A DNA stretch of 64,000 nucleotides, taken from the NCBI RefSeq assembly GCF_000717715.1, contig NZ_JOAI01000023.1:124001-188000 (forward strand), read 5' to 3'. The position numbers were made by a program, and so were the translations under genes. Positions 26,419 to 33,866 of this stretch are shown here, in pieces. The DNA comes from Streptomyces sp. NRRL B-24484 (lineage in GTDB: Bacteria; Actinomycetota; Actinomycetes; Streptomycetales; Streptomycetaceae). The notes beneath the pieces were generated by a model that was not told the origin of the DNA, searched no databases, and was given only the letters and a program-made list of their open reading frames with translations. Positions within the stretch are counted from its first letter, which is position 1. Every line of letters starts with the position of its first letter.

Positions 26419-27138
26419 CTATGCCTGGACCAGGCCGAACTCCGCGCCCCACGGGTCGCGGAGGAGCACCGCTTCGCCGGGCCGTCCGTCCGCCGGCCGC
26501 ACGGGTTCGGCGCCGAGGCGTTCGGCCAGCCGGGCGGTGTCGGCGGGCTCGGCGGTGCCGAAGTGGGGCAGCCAGAGCGGGCGGCCGTGGTCGCCCTCGG
26601 TCAGCCGGGCGACCGGGGCGCCGTCGAGCTGCAGTTCCTCCTCGCCGGGTGTCGTCCGGTGGCCGAAGAGGTCGGCGTAGAAGGCGGCGGCCCGGGTGGC
26701 GTCCGGTACCCGCAGCTCGTGCCCGCACACGGCACCCGGCTCGTCCGCGATCACCACGCCCTCGGCCCGGTGGCCCTCCCAGAAGCCCACGGCGGCGCCG
26801 GTCGGGTCGACGGCGAGGAAGAGCCGGCCGTTGTCGCCGGCGGGCACGGGCGGCATGACGACCCGGCCGCCGGCCAGGCCGACCAGTGCGCAGGTGTGCT
26901 CGGCGTCCTTGGTGGCCAGGTAGGTGTTCCAGGCGGCGCGCGGCGGCATCCCGGCCGGTGCGGCGCCGAAGCCGCCGACGATCTCGCCGCGCAGTACGGC
27001 GAGCTGGTAGCCGGGGGTCTCGGGGACGTACTCCCAGCCGAAGAGCTCGGCGTAGAAGGACTGGCTCCCCGTCAGGTCCGGAGTGATGCAGTCAGTCCAG
27101 CACGGCGTGCCGGGGGAATAGCTGGTGCGTCGAGGCAT
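26419..27138 (-). CDS. Two-domain VOC (glyoxalase-like) protein
   Basis: The product has 239 residues. Each half carries a VOC beta-alpha-beta-beta-beta module: SPGTPCWTDCITPDLTGSQSFYAELFGW at the start and VPDATRAAAFYADLFGHRT in the middle. The family contains metal-dependent and metal-free small-molecule enzymes and drug-binding resistance proteins. It is a paralogue of the VOC gene at 32243 (shared Y-x-PGTPCW-x-D opening and FGW loop). The ATG at 27138 follows AGAAGGA. It overlaps the end of the upstream gene by 67 bp. A resistance role for the cluster is possible but only inferred. Confidence 0.82.
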   Translation of the reverse strand: MPRRTSYSPGTPCWTDCITPDLTGSQSFYAELFGWEYVPETPGYQLAVLRGEIVGGFGAAPAGMPPRAAWNTYLATKDAEHTCALVGLAGGRVVMPPVPAGDNGRLFLAVDPTGAAVGFWEGHRAEGVVIADEPGAVCGHELRVPDATRAAAFYADLFGHRTTPGEEELQLDGAPVARLTEGDHGRPLWLPHFGTAEPADTARLAERLGAEPVRPADGRPGEAVLLRDPWGAEFGLVQA

Positions 27139-27950
27139 GGTTCGTCCTTCTGGGTCAGTCCCTGATCGATCAGTCCGGCCGCCTCCTCGGCGCCGCTCAC
27201 GCCCGGCAGTTCCAGGCGGTGGGCGGGCAGGTCGGCCGGGAGTCCGGCCGTTCCCGGGGGCCAGGCGGGTGCGGTGCCGCGCCACGGGGTCAGCCGGACC
27301 CCTTCGTCGGTGCCGCGGCAGAGCCGGACGAGGGTCGGCGGGGCGGGTCTGGCCCGCACCGGGACGACCGGTCCGAGGCATTCGGGCCGGACCAGCAGGA
27401 TCTCGGCGCCGGTGGGCGAGGTGACGGTACGCCAGAGCCCGTCGGGCAGGCCGGCGCCGCGCAGCCAGCCGGCGGGTCTTCCGCGCACCTCCAGGGGTGT
27501 CAGGTAGGGCAGCACCTGGCCGGTGCGGCGGTCCACCACCAGCAGTCGGCCGGAGACGAACTCCCAGGAGCGGTGCGCGAGGGCGGCCGCCACGTTGGCC
27601 TGCTCGGCGTAGGGGCCGCCGAGCAGGGCGACGGTGGTGGCGCCCCGGGCGAGCACCACGGCCTGCACCAGGTGGAAGCGGTCCGCCAGCACCGCGAACG
27701 GCGGCAGCGGCGGCGGCACGTTGCCCCAGCCGCGGAAGGCCCGCCGGAGCAGGGGTGTGCCGTCGCCCCGCCGGACGAGGAATTCGCCGGTGCCGGCCGT
27801 ACCGCCGAACTCGACCCGCAGGTGGTCGGGGGCGGGCGGCCGGCGGACGGTGTGCGGACCGAAGTGGAAGGCGACCGCGTCCCGGTCGGCGCCGTCGACG
27901 ACGACGTCGATGCCGAAGAAATTCAGCACGATCGGCTCGATAACCGTCAC
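27072..27950 (-). CDS. Degenerate HprK-like protein of unknown function
   Basis: The product has 292 residues and no confident family match. The segment VQAVVLARGATTVALLGGPYAEQANVAAAL aligns by eye with HPr-kinase-like P-loops, but the GxxGxGKST is replaced by GGPYAEQAN, so the lysine is lost. WEFVSGRLLVVDRRTGQVLPY matches the HprK-like 'SDDL...vLP' strand with SDD changed to SGR. It therefore looks like a pseudoenzyme of that fold. GTG at 27950 follows CCAGGAG. The 3' end overlaps the VOC gene by 67 bp, suggesting coupling or a lost stop codon. It belongs to a four-gene leftward run (28565 to 26419). Confidence 0.6.
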   Translation of the reverse strand: MTVIEPIVLNFFGIDVVVDGADRDAVAFHFGPHTVRRPPAPDHLRVEFGGTAGTGEFLVRRGDGTPLLRRAFRGWGNVPPPLPPFAVLADRFHLVQAVVLARGATTVALLGGPYAEQANVAAALAHRSWEFVSGRLLVVDRRTGQVLPYLTPLEVRGRPAGWLRGAGLPDGLWRTVTSPTGAEILLVRPECLGPVVPVRARPAPPTLVRLCRGTDEGVRLTPWRGTAPAWPPGTAGLPADLPAHRLELPGVSGAEEAAGLIDQGLTQKDEPCLDAPAIPPARRAGLTASLRT

Positions 27951-28020
27951 AGCATCTCCTGGCGGATCGTTGCGCACACCGACGGTCGGCCGGTCGGCAC
28001 AGCGGGGCGACGGGGTGGTC

Positions 28021-28290
28021 TCACCCGTCCTGGCAGAGATTCCAGCGGCCGAGTTCGGCCGCGGCGCGCAGTGCGCGCCGGCAGAGGTCGGTGCCGGCCG
28101 CGTCGGCGGCGCAGGGGCTGGTGCCCGTGTAGAAGAGCACCACGTCGGTCCGGCCCGGACGGGGGAGGACGGTCAGGTGCTCCAGACCGCTGTGCTCCTC
28201 GGCGGCGGCCCGGAGCAGTGCGGCGAGCAGGGCGGCGTCGAGGACGCCGCCGGAGGCCGGCCCGACCAGGGTGGCGGTGGCCATGTGCAC
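28021..28290 (-). CDS. Small hypothetical protein in the HprK-like gene run
   Basis: About 89 residues, read from the GTG at 28290 (GGAGG ten bases upstream) or the ATG two codons later. The sequence (MATATLVGPASGGVLDAALLAALLRAAAEEHSG...) is helical at the start and has a LTVLPRPGRTDVVLFYTG strand pair, then three cysteines in the last 35 residues. No signal peptide. I do not recognise it. It lies 70 bp before the HprK-like gene and 32 bp past the secreted protein gene. Confidence 0.5.
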   Translation of the reverse strand: MHMATATLVGPASGGVLDAALLAALLRAAAEEHSGLEHLTVLPRPGRTDVVLFYTGTSPCAADAAGTDLCRRALRAAAELGRWNLCQDG

Positions 28291-28322
28291 GTTCGTTCGG
28301 CCTCCGGCCGGTTGACGGTGGA

Positions 28323-28565
28323 TCAGTCCCAGCGGATGTCGTCGTTGAGGACGATCCTCGGCAGCCGGGAGCCGTGCTCGATCGCCGGCAGCACCGTGTC
28401 GAAAGCGGCGCCGATCTCGGTGGAGACGGTGGCGGTGACCGCGGCGGTGCCGGCGGTCGGCGACGGACGGTGACCCGGGGCGGCCTGGGCGGAGCCGGCC
28501 AGCACACCGGCGGAGACGGCCAGCGCGAGCAGGGCCGACCCGGCGAACCTGGTACAGGAAAGCAT
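28323..28565 (-). CDS. Small secreted protein of unknown function
   Basis: The product has 80 residues. A clear signal peptide (MLSCTRFAGSALLALAVSAGVLAGSAQA) precedes a mature part of about 50 residues starting APGHRPSP. It contains a short helix-forming segment (STEIGAAFDTVLPAI) and an acidic end VLNDDIRWD. The mature part has no cysteine. GGGGGA precedes the ATG at 28565. It is first in the leftward run with the small protein and the HprK-like protein; a substrate or signal for them is conceivable but unsupported. Confidence 0.55.
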   Translation of the reverse strand: MLSCTRFAGSALLALAVSAGVLAGSAQAAPGHRPSPTAGTAAVTATVSTEIGAAFDTVLPAIEHGSRLPRIVLNDDIRWD

Positions 28566-28920
28566 GATTCCCCCATGCGAATTGCTGCTTCGGAAGCGGG
28601 AACACGGCCATTCACCGATCACGCTCCGTCATCCAACCGTGATGACGTTCCGCGCTTTACGGCCGGTCCTGGCGGAGAGGCCCGGCGGCCTCCCGACAAC
28701 AAGAAGTCTGCGGGAGCCCGGAAGGTATCGGAAGGTGTTCAGGACGGCATGAAGATCTGCCTGGCAGGTTGGTGCCACATGAATGTGCGAACCGATCACG
28801 GACGATTCGGGCGGCCCCGACCATTCGGTTGTCCGGACTGTCCCGGCCCTGGCATGATCGACCGGCATCATGCCCGGCCGAGTGCCGGGACGGGGACATG
28901 GCGGCAGGTGGGGTTCGACG
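28566..28920. other. Divergent intergenic region before the two-HTH regulator
   Basis: A 355-bp gene-free stretch. TTGTCC (28829-28834) and CATGAT (28853-28858), 18 bp apart, make a plausible promoter for the gene at 28921. I see no TACGNA element here, unlike the other three cluster promoters, so this unit may be controlled differently. No RNA gene recognised. Confidence 0.4.
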
Positions 28921-29907
28921 ATGCAGGAGATCGACAGCGCGGCGCAAGCGGTCTACAGGATCATGCTGACGGACCATCGGATCGGGATCGACGGGCTGAT
29001 GCGCAAGCTCGGACTGACGGAGGGCCAGGTGCGCGCGGCGCTGGACCACCTGGCGGCGCTGAGACTGCTGAGACCCTCCGACGAGGTGCCCGGCGAGGAT
29101 CCGGGCGGGCTGCGGCCGGTCGATCCGCGGGTGGGCCTGCCCGCCCTCCTCCAGTACAACGAGTCGCTCCAGCAGGAGAACCAGCTCCGTTTCGAGGAGG
29201 GCCAGGCCGCCATCACCGCGCTGCTCGCCGAGTACCGCGACGAGTCGGCGAGCGAGGAGGACAACCGGATCGAGCGGCTGATCGGGATGACCACCGTCCA
29301 GGCCCGCCTGGAGGAGCTGACCTCCTCGATCTCCGCCGAGTGCCTGTCGTTCAGCCCCGGCGGCACCCAGTCCGCGACGTCGCTCCAGGCCAGTCGCCCC
29401 CTGAACAGCCAGGCGCTGGGCCGGGGCGTGGTCATGCGCACCATCTACCTGGACAGCGTCCGCAAGGACCGGGCCACCACCCGGCACGCCGAGTGGCTCA
29501 CCGAACTCGGCGGCCAGGTGCGGACGGTGCCCGCCCTGCCGCTGCGGATGATCATCTTCGACCGGTCGGTGGCCCTGGTGCCGATCGACCCGGCCAACAC
29601 CCGCAAGGGAGCCGTGCAGATCAGCTCCACCGGGGTGATCACCGCCCTGGTGTCGCTCTTCGAGCAGGTGTGGGCCGACGCCGCGCCCTTCGGCGCCCCC
29701 CGCGAGCGCGACGAACAGGGCCTGACCAGGCAGGAGCAGGAACTGCTGCGGCTGCTCGGCCGCGGCTACACCGACGAGGCGGCCGGCAAGCACCTCGGCC
29801 TGTCGCTGCGCACCGTCCGCCGGATGATGGCGGACCTGATGGACCGGCTCGGCGCCCGCAGCCGGTTCGAGGCCGGGCTCTACGCCGGCCGCCGCGGCTG
29901 GCTCTGA
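28921..29907 (+). CDS. Two-HTH regulator (TrmB-like N-terminus, LuxR-type C-terminus)
   Basis: The product has 328 residues. The first 60 residues form a winged-helix-like unit (AAQAVYRIMLTDHRIGIDGLMRKLGLTEGQVRAALDHL). A ligand-domain-like middle follows. The C-terminal HTH is LTRQEQELLRLLGRGYTDEAAGKHLGLSLRTVRRMMADLMDRL. It lacks any ATPase or receiver domain. Regulators of this layout recur in actinobacterial RiPP clusters, with the middle presumably sensing a peptide or metabolite. It lies upstream of the carbamoyltransferase gene, separated by an operator-bearing spacer. The ATG at 28921 follows a GGTGGGG. Confidence 0.85.
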   Translation: MQEIDSAAQAVYRIMLTDHRIGIDGLMRKLGLTEGQVRAALDHLAALRLLRPSDEVPGEDPGGLRPVDPRVGLPALLQYNESLQQENQLRFEEGQAAITALLAEYRDESASEEDNRIERLIGMTTVQARLEELTSSISAECLSFSPGGTQSATSLQASRPLNSQALGRGVVMRTIYLDSVRKDRATTRHAEWLTELGGQVRTVPALPLRMIIFDRSVALVPIDPANTRKGAVQISSTGVITALVSLFEQVWADAAPFGAPRERDEQGLTRQEQELLRLLGRGYTDEAAGKHLGLSLRTVRRMMADLMDRLGARSRFEAGLYAGRRGWL

Positions 29908-29970
29908 CCCCCGCGCACAAATCCGCGGCAAAGGCGACCGGAACGGTCGTTGAAATCGCTCTCCCCCACC

Positions 29971-30014
29971 GGATACGCACATGCGTACAGGCATCGGTGC
30001 CGGTACGTAATACG
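29971..30014. promoter_or_regulatory. TACGNA operator before the carbamoyltransferase gene
   Basis: TACGCA-CA-TGCGTA (29974-29987) is a perfect palindrome with a 2-bp centre. TACGTA (30004-30009) and an overlapping AATACGG lie downstream. The spacer runs from 29908 to 30120 and has no ORF. The elements match those at 6259-6372 and 23611-23666. Confidence 0.7.
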
Positions 30015-30120
30015 GCAATTCAGCATGGACCGGCCACTCGGCCCGGTGTTCCAATGGCCGGGTCGTTCGCAGGCACCGGGGGAATCGCCTCGTCCTGGCA
30101 GCCAGAGGAAAGAGGGAACC

Positions 30121-32127
30121 GTGGCCGAGCATTTCCTGTCCGCCTATCTCACCCCGCCCGGCCCGGGCGCGGTCTTCTCGGTGCGCCACGACCAGAACGT
30201 CGCCCTCTGGCGCCGCGACGGCGACCGGGTCGACCTGGTCAGGGTGTGGGAGCTGGAGCGCGTGAGCGGCCAGAAGCACCACTTCTGGCCGCTGTACACC
30301 GAGGGCCGGGCCACCGCCTTCCTGGCCGCCCTGCTCGCCGAGGAGGGGCTCGTCCCGGCCGACGTCACCGCCTGCTGGGGCACCCCCGGCCTGCCCGGCG
30401 ACCGCCCGGTGCCCAAGCCGGCCGGCGCCGAGGACTTCCCGGTGCACAGCCTCGCCCACCTGTTCAGCGGCATCCTGCGCGACACCCGGCTGTTCCGCGA
30501 GGAGCAGATCGTCGGCCTCGCCATCGACGCCCTGCCGGACTACGCGCAGGAGAACCGGCCCAACCGCTACTGGTACGCCGGTTGCGTGGTGAAGGCCGGC
30601 GCGATCACCTTCCTGCCGGTGGAGTCCCCCGGCCCGCTGTACACCGCCGCCGAGACGGTCTTCGGCCTGGAGCCGGGCTCGCTGATGGCGCTGGCCTCCG
30701 CCTCCGAGACCTCGATCGCCTTCGACGCGGAGGCCGGCGTCCGGGACGTCACGTTCTTCGGCGGCTCCGCCACCCAGCCGTGGAAGGCCGCGCACGACCT
30801 CGTCCGCGAGATCGTCGCCGAGGCCGAGCGGCAGCTCGGCGGGGCCGCGCCCGACCCCGCGCTGAGCGCCGAGGACAACCTGCGCAGCGCGGTGATGAAG
30901 GTCGTCCAGCGCTGCTGCGAGGCGGTCGCCATCCGCAACGTCGAGCGTCTGCTGGAGGCCGGCGGGATCCGGGCCGAGGACACCCACCTCGCCACCACCG
31001 GCGGCTACGCGCTCAACTGCCCGACCAACACCCTGCTGATGGACCGCTTCGGCTTCCGCAGCCTGATCACCCCGCCGTGCGCCAACGACTCCGGCCAGGG
31101 CATCGGCCTCGGCCTGCTCGGCCTGTACGGCGCCGGTCTGCTGGAGACCGCCGACCTCCGGATCGACACGGCCTACTTCGGCCGCGAGGTGCTCGACACC
31201 GAGGAGGCGCTCGCCGAGTTCGCCCCCTGGATCGACTCGGTCACCGACTTCGACCCCGAGCAGTTCGTCGCCGACGTCTCCGACGGCGTCGTCGCCTGGG
31301 TCGACGGCCGGGCCGAGCTCGGCCCGCGTGCGCTCGGCCACCGCAGCCTGCTCGGCGACCCGCGCTCCACCAAGGTCAAGGACCTCCTCAACGAGTACAA
31401 GCGCCGCCAGTGGTGGCGCCCGGTCGCCCCGATGGTGATGGCCGAGCACGCCGCCGACTGGTTCGCCTGCGACCGCGAGTCGCCGTACATGCTGGAGGCG
31501 GTGCAGGTCCGGCCCGAGGTCCGCCCGCTCGTCCCCGCGGTGGTGCACCTGGACGGCTCCGCCCGGCACCAGACCGTCACCGCCGCGTCCAACCCGCTGC
31601 TGCACCGCGCCCTGGACGCCTTCCGGGCCGCCACCGGCGTGCCGGTGCTCTGCAACACCTCGCTCAACGACAAGGGCGAGGCCGTCGTCGACCAGGCCGC
31701 CGAGGCACTCAACCTCTGCGTCCGCAAGGGCATCGCGGTGCTCTACCTGTGCGGCCGCCGGGTCGCCCTGCGCAGCGGGCCGGTGCCCGCCGCCGAGGCC
31801 CCGACGGAGCCCCGGCCGCGCGCCCTGCACCACTTCGCCGGCCAGGAGGACGACCGGGACGCGCTCTGGCAGGGCTGGCTGGACGCCGGCTACACCGTGG
31901 AGGGCATGTACCACCTGTCCCGCAGCCACGAGCTGCGCGCCGAGCGGGAGCTCTCCACCCCGGACCGGGTCAACATGCTCGCCGCGTACCGGGCCGCCGT
32001 CGACCCGTCCTTCTCCGGCCTCGCCGAGAACTTCCGGCGCACCCACGGCCCAGGCGGCTCCTTCGTCGACCCGTCCACGCTGACCGGCGCGTTCGGGGTG
32101 ATCAACCCGCTGCGCCGCGGCCGCTGA
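30121..32127 (+). CDS. TobZ/NodU-type carbamoyltransferase (tailoring candidate)
   Basis: The product has 668 residues. The N-terminal Kae1-like domain has VHSLAHLFSGI (the H-x3-H metal-binding pair). The C-terminal domain has GRAELGPRALGHRSLLGDPR and WWRPVAPMVM, which mark the carbamoyltransferase family (TobZ, NovN, NodU). These enzymes make carbamoyl-adenylate from carbamoyl phosphate and ATP and carbamoylate hydroxyl groups. The usual 'HDSAAALV' opening is replaced here by FLSAYLTPPGPGAVFSVRHDQN. GTG at 30121 follows a GGAAAGAGGG site. The cluster-type operator upstream argues that it belongs to the pathway, perhaps acting on an introduced hydroxyl. Confidence 0.88.
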   Translation: MAEHFLSAYLTPPGPGAVFSVRHDQNVALWRRDGDRVDLVRVWELERVSGQKHHFWPLYTEGRATAFLAALLAEEGLVPADVTACWGTPGLPGDRPVPKPAGAEDFPVHSLAHLFSGILRDTRLFREEQIVGLAIDALPDYAQENRPNRYWYAGCVVKAGAITFLPVESPGPLYTAAETVFGLEPGSLMALASASETSIAFDAEAGVRDVTFFGGSATQPWKAAHDLVREIVAEAERQLGGAAPDPALSAEDNLRSAVMKVVQRCCEAVAIRNVERLLEAGGIRAEDTHLATTGGYALNCPTNTLLMDRFGFRSLITPPCANDSGQGIGLGLLGLYGAGLLETADLRIDTAYFGREVLDTEEALAEFAPWIDSVTDFDPEQFVADVSDGVVAWVDGRAELGPRALGHRSLLGDPRSTKVKDLLNEYKRRQWWRPVAPMVMAEHAADWFACDRESPYMLEAVQVRPEVRPLVPAVVHLDGSARHQTVTAASNPLLHRALDAFRAATGVPVLCNTSLNDKGEAVVDQAAEALNLCVRKGIAVLYLCGRRVALRSGPVPAAEAPTEPRPRALHHFAGQEDDRDALWQGWLDAGYTVEGMYHLSRSHELRAERELSTPDRVNMLAAYRAAVDPSFSGLAENFRRTHGPGGSFVDPSTLTGAFGVINPLRRGR

Positions 32128-32140
32128 CCGGAGCTTCGAC

Positions 32141-32171
32141 GCCGCGGCCCGCTCCGGTGGCGGGCCGCGGC
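32141..32171 (+). terminator. Terminator after the carbamoyltransferase gene
   Basis: The arms GCCGCGGCCCG (from 32141) and CGGGCCGCGGC (to 32171) close a short loop. It sits 13 bp after the stop at 32127. This is a sensible right edge for the RiPP cluster. Confidence 0.7.
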
Positions 32172-32242
32172 GGCACCGGGAAGGGTGGTCCGGGGGAGTG
32201 CCCCGTGCGGCACGGGGCGAGCCCTTCCCCCAGGGAGGCACG

Positions 32243-33016
32243 ATGCCCGAGGTCACCGCCCGCTACCGGCCCGGAACCCCCTGCTGGGTCGACCTGATGG
32301 CCGGCGACCAGCAGGCCGCCCTCGACTTCTACCGCGACCTGTTCGGCTGGCAGGGCGAGGTCGGCCCGGCCGAGTTCGGCGGCTACGCGATCTGTTCGCT
32401 GAACGGCCGTCCGGTGGCCGGCATCGCCCCGCAGACGGCCCCCGAGGGCGAGCCGCGGCCACCGGTCGTCTGGACGACCTACCTGGCCACCGACGACGCC
32501 GACGCCACCCGCGCCGCGGTCGACGCCGCCGGCGGCACCACGCTGATGCCGGCCGTGGACGTCGGTACCGTCGGCCGGATGCTCGTCGCCAGCGACCCGA
32601 CCGGCGCCGTCTTCGGCGTCTGGCAGCCGCTGGACTTCATCGGCGCCGGGGTCGTCGACGAGCCCGGCGCGCTCACCTGGAACGACCTGCACACCAGTGA
32701 CGCCGACGCCGCCTCCGCGTTCCTCGGCTCCGTCTTCGGGGCGGAGACCGCCGAGATGCCGGGCATGCCCGGCCACCGCGGCATCCGGATCGACGGCCGC
32801 ACGGTCGGCGGGGTCACCGGCCTGCAGACCGACCCGCCCGGCACGCCCTCCCACTGGCGGGTCTGGTTCGCCGCCGACGACACCGACAGCTCGGTCGACG
32901 CCCTGGTCAAGGCCGGCGGCACCGTCCTCGCCCCGCCCGCCGACGGCCCGGCCGGCCGCTCCGCCCTGGTCGCCGACCCGCAGGGCGCCGCCTTCGCCGT
33001 CATCACGCCGGCCTGA
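32243..33016 (+). CDS. Two-domain VOC (glyoxalase-like) protein
   Basis: The product has 257 residues. Two VOC modules are visible, opening with RPGTPCWVDLMAGDQQAALDFYRDLFGW and, in the second, WNDLHTSDADAASAFLGSVFG. Family members are resistance or metabolic proteins of varied function. It is the second copy of the gene type at 26419 and lies just outside the terminator of the carbamoyltransferase gene. ATG at 32243 follows AGGGAGG. Confidence 0.85.
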   Translation: MPEVTARYRPGTPCWVDLMAGDQQAALDFYRDLFGWQGEVGPAEFGGYAICSLNGRPVAGIAPQTAPEGEPRPPVVWTTYLATDDADATRAAVDAAGGTTLMPAVDVGTVGRMLVASDPTGAVFGVWQPLDFIGAGVVDEPGALTWNDLHTSDADAASAFLGSVFGAETAEMPGMPGHRGIRIDGRTVGGVTGLQTDPPGTPSHWRVWFAADDTDSSVDALVKAGGTVLAPPADGPAGRSALVADPQGAAFAVITPA

Positions 33017-33107
33017 CCCGCCGCGGCCGCGACGGCCGCCCCCGGTCCAACACGCCGGACCGCGAATGGGCGGCATATCGGCGGCGGTAGCGGCAAGACT
33101 TGCAGCC

Positions 33108-33866
33108 ATGCTGGGGCTTCCGGACGACATCCACGCCTTCCTCTTCGACCTGGACGGCGTGCTCACGCAGACCGCGACCGTGCACGCCGCCGCCTGGAAG
33201 GACATGTTCGACACCTTCCTGCGCGCCGAGGCGGACCGCACCGGCGCACCCTTCGTACCCTTCGACCCGGTCGCCGACTACGACGAGTACGTCGACGGCC
33301 GGCCGCGCCTCGACGGCACCCGGGGCTTCCTGGAGTCGCGCGGCATCCACCTGCCCGAGGGCGACGAACAGGACGCCCCCGGTACCCGCACCGTGCAGGG
33401 GCTCAGCCGGGCCAAGAACGACACCGTGCTGCGGATGATCCGCGAGCAGGGCGTCGAGCCCTACCCCGGCTCCGTCGCCTACCTGCGCCGGCTGCGCGAC
33501 CTCGGCCTGCCGCGGGCCGTGGTCTCCTCCAGCGCCAACTGCCGGGACGTGCTGCGGGCCGCCCGCATCGACGACCTGGTCGACGTGGTGGTGGACGGCA
33601 TCACCGCCCGCCGCGACCACCTCGCCGGCAAGCCCGCACCCGACACCTACCTGGCCGCCGCCCGGCAGCTCGGCACCTCGCCCGAGCACGCCGCCGTCTT
33701 CGAGGACGCGCTGGCCGGCGTCGCCTCCGGCCGCGCCGGCGGCTTCGGCACGGTGGTCGGCATCGACCGGGTCGGCCAGGCCGAGGAGCTCCGGGCGCAC
33801 GGCGCCGACCTCGTCGTCCAGGACCTCGCCGAGCTCCTCCCGGACGCGCCCGGGGATGCGCGGTGA
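33108..33866 (+). CDS. HAD-family phosphatase (beta-phosphoglucomutase-like)
   Basis: The product has 252 residues. HAD motif I FLFDLDGVLTQ has the nucleophile Asp pair. Motif II is VVSSSANC, with Lys in AGKPAPDTY, and motif IV FEDALAGVASG. The insert between motifs I and II carries the cap. It overlaps the GH65 gene by GTGA (33863-33866). A beta-phosphoglucomutase next to a GH65 disaccharide phosphorylase is a known pairing: the phosphorylase gives beta-glucose-1-phosphate and this enzyme converts it to glucose-6-phosphate. An ATG at 33066 would add 14 residues. Confidence 0.87.
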   Translation: MLGLPDDIHAFLFDLDGVLTQTATVHAAAWKDMFDTFLRAEADRTGAPFVPFDPVADYDEYVDGRPRLDGTRGFLESRGIHLPEGDEQDAPGTRTVQGLSRAKNDTVLRMIREQGVEPYPGSVAYLRRLRDLGLPRAVVSSSANCRDVLRAARIDDLVDVVVDGITARRDHLAGKPAPDTYLAAARQLGTSPEHAAVFEDALAGVASGRAGGFGTVVGIDRVGQAEELRAHGADLVVQDLAELLPDAPGDAR

